Assembly: GCA_024277285.1 (NCBI GenBank)
Contig: JAJRVM010000040.1
Span: forward strand, 1-7,032
Source of the DNA: Planctomycetota bacterium
Lineage (GTDB): Bacteria; Planctomycetota; Planctomycetia; Pirellulales; Pirellulaceae
DNA length: 7,032 nucleotides
Reading direction: 5' to 3'
In this document: one piece after another, positions 1 through 6,819 of the stretch
Layout: each line of letters starts with the position of its first letter
How positions within the stretch are numbered: position 1 is the stretch's first letter
Notes under the pieces: generated by a model
Told to the model about the DNA's origin: nothing
The model's input: the letters and a program-made list of their open reading frames with translations, nothing else
Databases searched by the model: none
Position numbers and translations under genes: made by a program

Positions 1-137
1 CGGTCCACGCGCGACGCCATGCGGATGTTGAACGGGGCCGGAGCATCGCAGCCTGGTGGTTCACTCTGCGAGTCGGGGCTCTGTGAAGCGGCTTCTTGAG
101 ATTCAGTCTTTTCGGAATTCAAATTCTGGGAGTTCAT
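1..137 (-). CDS. N-terminus of an unidentified protein, cut by the window edge
   Basis: An open frame starts at an ATG at 137-135 and runs without a stop to the left edge, giving 45 codons. The first 30 or so residues are polar and rich in Gln, Ser, Glu and Pro (beginning MNSQNLNSEKTESQEAASQ), with no signal peptide or membrane segment, so a cytoplasmic protein with a disordered leader is likely. The visible end reads PFNIRMASRVD. This vaguely recalls the opening of class I/II aminotransferases, but that is a guess and no function is assigned. The ribosome site is poor: only GAAAG about 10 nt upstream. The frame stays open further upstream, where a TTG at 170 is an alternative start. The 226 bp between this start and the stop of the TPR gene hold no clear terminator or promoter, so co-transcription with the TPR gene is possible. 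Confidence 0.55.
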   Translation of the reverse strand, partial: MNSQNLNSEKTESQEAASQSPDSQSEPPGCDAPAPFNIRMASRVD

Positions 138-363
138 GTTATTCGCGCTTTCAACTTCTTGGTCGTCCAAACATGCGATCTCGCCTCGGCCCGTTTGGGA
201 TCTCGCCCGGCGGCAATCCCGTCTCACAGTCCCGTCCTCTTGCCAGCTCACTCCATGCGGGGCACTTCGACCACTCGCTCGCGGAACAAAAACGGGACAA
301 ACAGAACCACCACAGATCAGCACGTTTTTGGCAGCCCAGGTGTTGCGTCATGTCCTTGTGCCG

Positions 364-1905
364 TCATTTCAGCGATTCTCGCTTGGGCTCGTCGGAAACC
401 GCGTCGTCCGTGCCCGATGGTGTCAGCTGTTCCAGCATTTTCTTTGCTTCCGAGGGATCCTCGGCAGATAGTATCAGCGAATTCAAGATTTGTCGTGCTT
501 CTTCCGGGCGATTCGTCGCGGCGAGCGTTTGTGCTAGCCGCAGGGCAATCGCATAGTCGCCCGGCTTCAGAGCGGCGGCGCGGCGAGCTGATTCGACCGC
601 CTCCGATGCTCTGCCGGACGCCAATAGCACACTTGCCAAGTCATCATAAGCGTTTGCCAGGGAAGGGCTCAACCGGACGGCTTCGCGCAGCGCGGCGACC
701 GCTTCCGATTTTTGATCTAATGCCGCTGACGCTCGGCCCAACCACATGAACGCGTCGGCGTAGTCACGTTTCAAACGAACCGCACGTGTGAAACGTTTCC
801 GTGCGGCCCCAGGGGCTCCTCGTGCCATGTCAATTTGACCACGCAAACACTCGAATTCGGAGAAGTCGGGGTATTCCTTCAATGTCTGATCAATGAACTT
901 GGCAGCCTCGTCGTACCGCTTCGATTCCACCAGCCCATTTGCCAATTTTTCCTTCGCATGAACGTTGTCGGGCTCCCGCTCAACGACCTGTCGCAGCAAG
1001 TTCAACCATTGCTCGCGATTGCCTCGCGCCAAGTGTATGGTGGCCAGCGTGCTTAGGATCGAGGCGTCGCGCACCATCGTTCCGCCGAGGCCCATTTCCG
1101 GGTCGTCCCAGACGGCAACCCCGCGTGGCAGTCGCTCTGCACGTTCGACCGCTTCGTTGGCGGCGTCCGCGTCGCCCAGCCGCATGTACAGACGCGCCAG
1201 TAGTTCGTATACGTCGCGGCGATCTCCTTTGGGCGAATGCGCAGCTCGCTCGGCCCACGCCAGACTCTCCTTCGTCTTTCCTTCTTGGAACAACAACCTA
1301 GCGATCAACAACTGTGCACGGGGATTCTCGGGCTCAAGCTCAAGTGCTTTGCGCGTTTGCTGCTCACATTGATCTAGTTGCCGCAGATCGAATAGCCACT
1401 CGGCCAACCGCAAGCGGATCGTGACGCGTTCTGGACCTTTCCGGACCGCGCGCCGGAAGGCTTGCAGCGATTTTTCCGTGTCCTTCGTCCCCATCGTCAT
1501 GCCGAAGTAGTAGGGCCATCGATAGTCGGTGTCATCCAATTGCTCCGCTTCCGCAAAACAGGTGGCCGCCTGATCGCGGAAATCATGTGCGAGCAGTACC
1601 AGGCCGTAGGTGCCCCATGCTTCCGGCGACGTGGGATCGGCCATGATCGCCTCTTGCCGCAAACGAATCTCCTTGGCCACGGTGGGCAACACGTCCTTGG
1701 TCTCGACCGGCGGGATGCGGAGCATTGGATTTGATTCGGCTCGATAACGGATCAATGCTGCCACGCAGACCAGGATGATGCCACAACTCAACAGCCATAC
1801 CAAGCGACGTCGGCTGCCCGCTGCTGCGGGCGCCGCCGAACCGATTGGTTGTTGCTCGGGGGGCGATTGGCCGCGGTTGTTCTTGCGGCGTGGAGGGCGT
1901 TTCAT
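364..1905 (-). CDS. membrane-anchored tetratricopeptide repeat (TPR) protein
   Basis: The 513-residue protein starts with a basic, Pro-rich cytoplasmic tail (residues 1-34), followed by one hydrophobic segment at about 35-52 (LVWLLSCGIILVCVAALI) flanked by RRR and RYR. It is probably a signal anchor with the rest outside the membrane. Residues 80-490 form successive TPR-like helical pairs with typical phasing. Examples are LEPENPRAQLLIARLLFQEG (190-209), EPDNVHAKEKLANGLVESKR (311-330) and LSPSLANAYDDLASVLLASG (412-431). The repeat array is broken at 260-275 by a PRGVAVWDDPEMG segment; a Trp/Asp/Pro break like this is familiar from planctomycete TPR proteins found beside CRTAC1-type genes. TPRs bind other proteins, and no catalytic motif is seen. 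The start is supported by AGGA (1919-1916), 10 nt before the ATG. The gene lies 181 bp downstream of the CRTAC1-type gene on the same strand with no terminator between, so the two probably form an operon and may act together at the envelope. The specific partner and function are unknown. Confidence 0.93.
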   Translation of the reverse strand: MKRPPRRKNNRGQSPPEQQPIGSAAPAAAGSRRRLVWLLSCGIILVCVAALIRYRAESNPMLRIPPVETKDVLPTVAKEIRLRQEAIMADPTSPEAWGTYGLVLLAHDFRDQAATCFAEAEQLDDTDYRWPYYFGMTMGTKDTEKSLQAFRRAVRKGPERVTIRLRLAEWLFDLRQLDQCEQQTRKALELEPENPRAQLLIARLLFQEGKTKESLAWAERAAHSPKGDRRDVYELLARLYMRLGDADAANEAVERAERLPRGVAVWDDPEMGLGGTMVRDASILSTLATIHLARGNREQWLNLLRQVVEREPDNVHAKEKLANGLVESKRYDEAAKFIDQTLKEYPDFSEFECLRGQIDMARGAPGAARKRFTRAVRLKRDYADAFMWLGRASAALDQKSEAVAALREAVRLSPSLANAYDDLASVLLASGRASEAVESARRAAALKPGDYAIALRLAQTLAATNRPEEARQILNSLILSAEDPSEAKKMLEQLTPSGTDDAVSDEPKRESLK

Positions 1906-2086
1906 AAGCGCCGTTTCCTGCTCGGTGGCCGTTTGCGTCTTCAGTTGAGTTGGTTACTGTCCAAGAAGCCCGTGCCGCGCTGCTGCTCCCTCCCGTTGGG
2001 CGTCAAACCGTCGGTAAGGAACTCAGATCGCGCGCCTGTCGATATCATTTCTTGTTGGTCTTGCAACGACGAATCCGACAATCCAG

Positions 2087-3874
2087 CTACCGATTGGCAG
2101 ACGTGCCATGGTTGAGTACGCGCAGCTGGTTGGTTGCTCCACCAGTGAATTGCTCGCAACTGCCATCGGGCCAACGTACTTCAATCTGGTAGATTTCACG
2201 AACCGGCCCGAGTCCGAAGTGGACGGTCGGATCGTGGCTCGACAAGTAGCTTCCGCCAGGGTTAAGCCAACGCGTCCATTTCCGCTTGCCCACGCGCACG
2301 GTGATGCGAGCTCCGTACGCATCGCGTCCCCCCAAGTCAGGCTCCAAGACACGCAAGCGGAGCCAGTTTCCTTTCTTCTTGGAATCATTGCGGTACAATC
2401 GAGCGGCGGCAGCAGTGTTAACCACCAATAGGTCAAGATCGCCGTCATTGTCGATGTCGCCGACGCACACACCGCGTGATACCTCGTTGCGCGACGTGAA
2501 AAGGTCCTGACGGCTCTGGTAGAGCGCGAATACGTCCGGTTCATTGTGCAAGAAAACCTGGTTGTGTTCGGCAAATATCTGCCAGTAAGCCTGCTCGTCC
2601 GAAAAAGAAGGGATCTCCACCGCCGAATCGGGGAGTTTCATGCTGCCGTTGGCAACCACAACGTCCTCGAGGCCGTTGTGGTCGATGTCCAGCAGAGCGG
2701 TTCCAAATGTCGTCAACGGGTGTAGTGAAGCGCTCAGCCCATAACGCATCGCCATCTCGCGGTACCCGACCACACCGTCGCTGACGTACAATACGTTCAT
2801 TTCGCCTGCCATGTGTGTGACGTACAGGTCGGGCACCTGATCTTCGTTCACGTCCCCGACCGCGACTCCCATACTAGCCTGGGGGCGTCCCAGTGCATCA
2901 TACGCAACGCCACGCGATAACGCTTCATCGCGAAACGTGCCATCCTGTTGGTTGACCCATAGGAAATTGCCCACCATGTCGTTGGCGACATAGATGTCGG
3001 GCCAGCCGTCGTCGGTGAAATCGCACGTCATGACTCCCAGCCCCGATCCGGCGCGCTTGGCAATCCCAGCCGCTAAGCTCACGTCCTGAAATCGTACTCC
3101 GCCACTTGCCGAACCGTTCGCGTCGGGCGGGGCGTCGCCGGTGGTGTTGCGGAATAGCCGATCGACGGTCTTGTCGAATGCCACTGGCCCGCAATAGTCG
3201 CGCCGACCACTGGCGCCGTAACACTTGCGCGTCGGAAAATAATCGACGTAGTTTGAAACGTACATGTCCAACCAGCCGTCACGATCGTAGTCCAGAAAAC
3301 AGGCCGCTGCCGACCAACGCTCGTTCGAGATTCCTGACGATGATGTGATGTCCTTGAAATGGCCATTTCCCTCGTTCAAGAAGAGGCGGTCTTGACCGTA
3401 GTTCGTCAGGAAGACGTCGGGGTAACCGTCATTGTTGACATCGCCCACGGCCACACCAACGCCATAGCCTTCGTCGCCCAGCCCCGATTGGTCCGTGACG
3501 TCCACGAATTGGCCGTTCTCCTCTTGGCGAAACAACTGATTCCTGGCCACCGTAGGGTCGCGTTTGACGCCACTCATCATCGCCGCGCCACAATTGAGCA
3601 GGTAGATGTCGAGGTCACCGTCACGATCGTAGTCGAACATCGCGGCCCCAGAGATCATGATCTCAGGATAAAACCAGGTGCCAGGCCTCTCCGGATTGTG
3701 TACGAATCGCAAGCCAACTTCTTCTTGGATTTCGGTGAACAAGGGTGGAACGTCCTTGCCCTGCTTGACGGCGCCTTGGTGATCGTCGGTTTGTGTCCGG
3801 CAACCACCGATGAAAGTGGCCGTCACGATAACGCAAGCGATGATCAAAGTCGCGACCGCCTTCCGGCACGCCAC
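2087..3874 (-). CDS. CRTAC1-type FG-GAP/VCBS repeat lipoprotein with C-terminal ASPIC/UnbV domain
   Basis: From a GTG at 3874 the protein has 595 residues. A basic start (MACRKAVA), a hydrophobic core and the lipobox IGGC put the lipidated Cys at residue 25. Seven FG-GAP/VCBS repeats follow, with Ca-binding-loop cores near residues 80 (DYDRDGDLD), 145 (DVNNDGYPD), 195 (DYDRDGWLD), 285 (DFTDDGWPD), 341 (DVNEDQVPD, lacking the loop Gly), 396 (DIDHNGLED) and 473 (DIDNDGDLD). Seven suits a beta-propeller. A CYG...DYCGP insert (218-230), common in CRTAC1 relatives, may form a disulphide. Residues 515-587 match ASPIC/UnbV (GARITV, FGLGP, VRWPDG). It is probably an outer-surface or periplasmic binding protein; the ligand is unknown. 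The start is uncertain. ATG at 3979 would give 630 residues but a 60-residue signal region; ATG at 4060 and 4087 are also in frame. The stretch before 3874 has non-protein-like composition and lower third-position GC. No start has a strong Shine-Dalgarno sequence. Confidence 0.92.
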   Translation of the reverse strand: MACRKAVATLIIACVIVTATFIGGCRTQTDDHQGAVKQGKDVPPLFTEIQEEVGLRFVHNPERPGTWFYPEIMISGAAMFDYDRDGDLDIYLLNCGAAMMSGVKRDPTVARNQLFRQEENGQFVDVTDQSGLGDEGYGVGVAVGDVNNDGYPDVFLTNYGQDRLFLNEGNGHFKDITSSSGISNERWSAAACFLDYDRDGWLDMYVSNYVDYFPTRKCYGASGRRDYCGPVAFDKTVDRLFRNTTGDAPPDANGSASGGVRFQDVSLAAGIAKRAGSGLGVMTCDFTDDGWPDIYVANDMVGNFLWVNQQDGTFRDEALSRGVAYDALGRPQASMGVAVGDVNEDQVPDLYVTHMAGEMNVLYVSDGVVGYREMAMRYGLSASLHPLTTFGTALLDIDHNGLEDVVVANGSMKLPDSAVEIPSFSDEQAYWQIFAEHNQVFLHNEPDVFALYQSRQDLFTSRNEVSRGVCVGDIDNDGDLDLLVVNTAAAARLYRNDSKKKGNWLRLRVLEPDLGGRDAYGARITVRVGKRKWTRWLNPGGSYLSSHDPTVHFGLGPVREIYQIEVRWPDGSCEQFTGGATNQLRVLNHGTSANR

Positions 3875-4213
3875 ACACGTGCCGGAAAGACAATGGTGTT
3901 CCAAAGCGGTCGTGTACGCGAACGTTGACCTGCCAGCGGGAGCAATTCGGAGAGTGGGACAATGCGCTTGTCGAGACATCTGCTTGCCAATAGTAGTAGT
4001 GGCCGACCGGCACGTCGTGAACGTATCGCGGTGGTCGAACCTGCGAACGAATCTGTCCATTGTAGTGGTGTCGGCCAGCGAGTGCATGACGCTTTCTCGG
4101 GATCGTGTGCCGGTACCCCGCAAAAAACCTGACGGTCGCCAACCGTGCCGAAAGCACAGCCCTATACGAGCATGGGCGTAACCCTGGGTAGTCTTCCCAC
4201 ACAACGCAACACC
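3875..4213 (-). other. untranslated leader and promoter region of the CRTAC1-type gene
   Basis: About 340 bp lie between the upstream terminator and the preferred GTG start. The minus-strand frame stays open throughout, but its translation (rich in His, Cys, Thr and Arg) does not look like protein. Read on the minus strand, a hairpin GTGC-TTTCG-GCAC (4157-4145) shares two bases with a second one, ACGGT-TGGCG-ACCGT (4146-4132). Six T (4127-4122) follow four bases later. A TACAAT (4064-4059) could serve as a -10 box, but no matching -35 is seen. If the ATG at 3979 is the true start, the last 105 bp are coding. Confidence 0.45.
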
Positions 4214-4231
4214 AAAAAGCCCCAACGGGGC
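4214..4231 (-). terminator. Rho-independent terminator of the SurA-like gene
   Basis: On the minus strand, GCCCC-GTT-GGGGC forms a perfect 5-bp GC stem with a 3-nt loop (4231-4219), directly followed by TTTTT (4218-4214). A second GCCCC just upstream (4237-4233) offers an alternative left arm. It lies 218 nt downstream of the SurA-like stop codon and upstream of the CRTAC1-type gene, so it probably separates two transcription units. The most upstream in-frame start of the CRTAC1-type frame (TTG at 4225) falls in this hairpin, which argues against it. Confidence 0.75.
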
Positions 4232-4449
4232 GGGGCGAGCGAGTTCACTTTCTGGGCAAGCCCGTCGGTGGCCGTGCCCAATTCCATTGCGGCAATCGGC
4301 TAAACAGGCATGAGCTCGCGAGACGGGCTCAACATGCCGAGCAGAACGCGGCGCAGGAAAAAGGCCGCCGACGTCTGTTCTTGGACGTTAGCGGCCAGAT
4401 GGATTGTCTCGCGAGTAACTGGACTGGCCTTACTGGACTGGCCGAGTTG
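4232..4449 (-). other. 218-nt untranslated 3' region of the SurA-like gene
   Basis: No convincing gene is present. The stretch contains CTCGCGAGAC (4315-4324) and its exact inverse GTCTCGCGAG (4406-4415), the small palindrome ATTGC-G-GCAAT (4286-4296) and a short tandem repeat next to the stop codon. The 10-bp inverted pair could close a large loop in the transcript. A long structured 3' UTR, or an RNA processed from it, is possible but unproven. The longest minus-strand ATG frame I noticed here is 11 codons. Confidence 0.5.
4418..4443. repeat. short tandem repeat, period 14 bp
   Basis: ACTGGACTGGCC occurs at 4418-4429 and again at 4432-4443, separated by TT. It sits 6 bp beyond the stop codon of the SurA-like gene. 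It is probably slippage-generated sequence without known function. Confidence 0.7.
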
Positions 4450-6387
4450 CTATCGGCTTTGAGGATTCGCGCCGGTACGTCTCGCGGCGGTATTCGTCTT
4501 GCGCGGTTTGGCGGGCGATTGGAAAGTCCCGGCTAGGTAGTTTTCGATGGCAGCCGATTCGACGAGTCGATCGAACTCGACGGCCATGGCGATACGCAGT
4601 TTCTTTTCCCGGATGTCTTTGACCAATTCGGTGCGAACCTCGTTGTCCAACGAGCGGACGACGGGCGTTGTGTATCCGGTGCAGCGCAGGATGACGTAAC
4701 TATCTTCCGAGGCGATAATCCCCGACAGCTCGCCTGGTTTGAGCGAGAAGGCTTCTTTTTCCAAATCGGGGCGGCCGCTGTGCTTGCGGATTGGCGGGAC
4801 CCGTCCGAAGTTCTCGCGCGAAACGGGGTCGGCGGAGTACTGGTGTGCCAGTTCGCCAAAGAATTCGTCGGTCGGGTTCCCCCGCGCGTTTTTCCAGACC
4901 TTTTGTGCCTGACGTTGGTTGTTGAAGACAATGGCCAATACCTCGACACGTGGTCCGTAGCTGGAGATGAACCCCTTCTGGACATCGTCGTCGGTGACGT
5001 CCACTCGGTTATCGACTAGCTTCTTAAGTGCGACGGTCGGCCATACCGCGTCGCGGACATATAGCTCGACGGTCGAACCATCTTCTTTTGTTACTTCCGC
5101 TAACCACTTTTCGATATCGGGCGTACCGTCCTTCTTCATATATCCGTAGGCGTCGGCAGCGCGCGCGATCTCGGAGTCAAGATCTTGTTCGGTAACTTGC
5201 AGACTCTTTTTCTTCATCGCCTGCAGTAAGAGACGCCGGTTGATTTCACTTTCCAAGACGTCTTGTCCGTGTCGCTGAATGCACTCTTCCGCAAGTTGTT
5301 GAACCGGTACTTTCTGGCCATTAATGACGGCGGCGACGCCCGGCATTTGCTGACGCAGCTTCGGATCGTTCATGACATTCGTGACTTGCGATTCTTTCTG
5401 TAGTTGCTGAAACAACTGAGCCGCCACACCGCGCAACTTTTGTTCCTGCACGCGGTCGCGAACGCGCGTTTCGGCGTCGCTGCGGAATTTCGCGGCAATG
5501 TAGGTCTCTTCCATGTGTTTTTCACACTTCAAGATGATGTACTGGTTGGCCACCTGGATGACTTGCGAGATTTCGCCCTCTTGCAGGCCAAACGCCGCTC
5601 GCTCAATATTCTCGTTGCCCATATGCATGCGGATCGGAGGAATCAGGCCATGTACGCTCGCGCTTTGGTCTTCGGAATACTGTTTGGCTAGAGCGCCAAA
5701 GTCATCCGGGTTCTTGGCCGCTTCGGCACGCAGTTGGTCGGCCCGTTGGCGCGAGCTGACCGTGATCGCGCGGACCTTGACGCGCGGGCCGTACTCGACT
5801 TCAAAGGCCTCTTGTAGCTCCTGCGGCGAAACGACGATTTGTTTCGCTGCCAAAGCACGCAGCGCTAAGGTCGGCCAGATGATCTCTTGGCGGTACTGTT
5901 CCGGAGTGATTCCACGTTCTTCGCGCAACATGGTCAGCCAGCGACCGGCTGCCAAGCCGAATTTGCCGGCCAGGCGAGTGATCTCCGCCTCGACATCCTC
6001 GTTTGTGATCTTGATGCCCTTCGTGTTGCACGCTTGCCAGATCAAGTGCTTGTTGACTAGGCTCTCAAGCACTTCCTCGCCGTAGCGCCGCAGGCATTCA
6101 TCGGCCAGTTCTTGCCGTGTAATCTGCTGACCATTGACCGACGCCACGACGTTTTGACGCGGTTGGGTCGATGCCGTGGGGGCCGTCGTACTGGATGCAG
6201 ACTTGCTGGCCGGGGCCGAGGCTGGGCGGCCACGCTGTGGCGTTTGTGCCTTCGCGTCTTGCGGGCCGGAATAGTCCCGTGCCAGAAAACAGACTCCAAT
6301 GATAATAACTAAGCTTGCCGCGATTGTGATGCGACGCTTCCAGTTTGTTCGTTGCGGCTGCTTGCCGCGCGCTGTCTTGCGAGCCAT
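4450..6387 (-). CDS. SurA-like protein with two tandem, apparently inactive PpiC (parvulin) modules
   Basis: The 645-residue protein has a basic N-terminus, one membrane segment at about 19-36 (RITIAASLVIIIGVCFLA) and an Ala/Ser/Thr/Pro linker (45-78), so it is probably anchored and periplasmic. Two copies of a SurA_N-like plus PpiC module follow, at about 80-291 and 350-572. Residues 84-119 and 355-390 are identical at 18 of 36 positions (both NGQ, EC, VLES). Each PpiC part has the fold-type motifs YGPRV (199-203, 477-481) and QYSxD (236-240, 516-520). The HIL histidine is replaced by Ala207 and Ala485, and the GYHII histidine by Tyr283 and Tyr564. The usual GGdLG loop is replaced by IPPIR or VPPIR. 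A chaperone or scaffold role in envelope protein folding is therefore more likely than prolyl isomerase activity. The C-terminus (625-645) is a basic, disordered tail. The start is firm: ATG preceded by GGGAGGA with 7-nt spacing. The gene appears monocistronic, with its own promoter and terminator. Confidence 0.92.
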   Translation of the reverse strand: MARKTARGKQPQRTNWKRRITIAASLVIIIGVCFLARDYSGPQDAKAQTPQRGRPASAPASKSASSTTAPTASTQPRQNVVASVNGQQITRQELADECLRRYGEEVLESLVNKHLIWQACNTKGIKITNEDVEAEITRLAGKFGLAAGRWLTMLREERGITPEQYRQEIIWPTLALRALAAKQIVVSPQELQEAFEVEYGPRVKVRAITVSSRQRADQLRAEAAKNPDDFGALAKQYSEDQSASVHGLIPPIRMHMGNENIERAAFGLQEGEISQVIQVANQYIILKCEKHMEETYIAAKFRSDAETRVRDRVQEQKLRGVAAQLFQQLQKESQVTNVMNDPKLRQQMPGVAAVINGQKVPVQQLAEECIQRHGQDVLESEINRRLLLQAMKKKSLQVTEQDLDSEIARAADAYGYMKKDGTPDIEKWLAEVTKEDGSTVELYVRDAVWPTVALKKLVDNRVDVTDDDVQKGFISSYGPRVEVLAIVFNNQRQAQKVWKNARGNPTDEFFGELAHQYSADPVSRENFGRVPPIRKHSGRPDLEKEAFSLKPGELSGIIASEDSYVILRCTGYTTPVVRSLDNEVRTELVKDIREKKLRIAMAVEFDRLVESAAIENYLAGTFQSPAKPRKTNTAARRTGANPQSR

Positions 6388-6539
6388 CTGGGGTTCCTCC
6401 CTGAACGTCTTGTTGGAGTGTGCTGTTGGGGCGTGCCGGCGTGTCGGGACCGGCGATTTGGGTCGTTACCAGTGGGGGGCGAAGTGGCGAATGTTCGACC
6501 GCCACGCTGCTTCGTTTTCGCTCCCGACCGAATATAGAG
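6388..6539 (-). other. structured 5' leader of the SurA-like gene
   Basis: This is the predicted transcribed leader of about 150 nt between the promoter and the ATG at 6387. It contains a perfect 6-bp inverted repeat GTGGCG/CGCCAC (6484-6489 with 6500-6505, 10-nt loop). That hairpin is enclosed by the 7-bp pair GTCGGGA/TCCCGAC (6443-6449 with 6522-6528). I recognise no riboswitch class. The arrangement could stabilise the RNA or regulate translation, or be chance in GC-rich DNA. Confidence 0.45.
6395..6401 (-). promoter_or_regulatory. Shine-Dalgarno sequence of the SurA-like gene
   Basis: GGGAGGA on the minus strand, 7 nt before the ATG at 6387, is close to the ideal anti-16S match and fixes the start. 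The other genes in the window have much weaker sites. Confidence 0.85.
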
Positions 6540-6545
6540 TGGCGG

Positions 6546-6575
6546 AGTATAGGGAGATTGTCGCAAACAGGTCAA
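6546..6575 (-). promoter_or_regulatory. sigma-70-type promoter of the SurA-like gene
   Basis: On the minus strand the -35 box TTGACC (6575-6570) matches 5 of 6 consensus bases, and the -10 box TATACT (6551-6546) also matches 5 of 6. The spacer is 18 nt. Transcription would start near 6539. It is the best promoter match I found in the window and lies just downstream of the repeat cluster. Confidence 0.7.
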
Positions 6576-6629
6576 GAGAAAATGGGCGCTGTGATTTCGC
6601 GGACATGCTAGCACTTGCTGCCCCGAGAT

Positions 6630-6703
6630 CAGGCTGTCTGGCAATACTGATGAGGGGCCACCGATGGGCACCGATCTTCACGGAAAGAAAATCAGGCTGT
6701 CTG
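6630..6703. repeat. diverged, shortened repeat unit bounded by CAGGCTGTCTG
   Basis: The unit starts and ends with CAGGCTGTCTG (6630-6640 and 6693-6703). Its middle (GAGGGGCCACCGATGGG onward, from 6653) matches the two 107-bp copies to its right, except CACCGAT replaces CACGGAT twice and about 35 bp of the inner part is absent. It is the oldest or a separately derived member of the cluster. Confidence 0.75.
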
Positions 6704-6741
6704 GTTCTGTCAGGCTATCTGAGAATGCGTGAGATTGCCGG

Positions 6742-6758
6742 TTGGCCCGGAGGGCCAA
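6742..6758. repeat. perfect hairpin palindrome
   Basis: TTGGCCC-GGA-GGGCCAA forms a 7-bp perfect stem with a 3-nt loop. No T run follows on either strand, so it is not a typical Rho-independent terminator. It sits between the diverged repeat unit and the first full copy, and could be a REP-like element. Confidence 0.6.
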
Positions 6759-6808
6759 AACAGCCCTTGCCGAGGTCGTCAGACCCCGGAGCCAGGCGTC
6801 CATGCATT

Positions 6809-6819
6809 CAGACTGTCTG
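6809..6819. repeat. palindrome CAGACTGTCTG, one of six related sites
   Basis: CAGAC-T-GTCTG is a perfect inverted repeat around one central base. Exact copies lie at 6906-6916 and 7018-7028. One-base variants CAGGCTGTCTG lie at 6630-6640 and 6693-6703, and CAGGCTATCTG at 6711-6721. All six sit at or near the borders of the repeat units. Confidence 0.75.

Noticed and set aside
151..351. A 66-codon minus-strand frame between the TPR gene and the left-edge gene
   Set aside because: It is rich in Arg, Cys and Trp without any domain, has no convincing start signal, and its end does not fit the neighbouring start. It looks like intergenic sequence.
1906..2086. A terminator or independent promoter between the CRTAC1-type and TPR genes
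   Set aside because: I found no GC stem followed by T residues and no paired -35/-10 boxes at proper spacing, so an operon is the simpler reading.
2023..2574. A 183-codon minus-strand frame overlapping the end of the CRTAC1-type gene
   Set aside because: It runs in another frame through the ASPIC/UnbV coding region, which is well conserved in type. Its own translation is low-complexity and Thr/Arg-rich.
2087..3874. Reading the FG-GAP protein as an integrin-like gene taken from a eukaryote
   Set aside because: FG-GAP plus ASPIC/UnbV proteins are native and common in planctomycetes, and codon usage looks like that of the neighbours.
3359..3928. A 189-codon plus-strand open frame opposite the CRTAC1-type gene
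   Set aside because: It is the mirror of the repeated Asp/Gly codons of the FG-GAP loops (for example VTVIVDIAHG). It has no recognisable domain and overlaps a well-supported gene.
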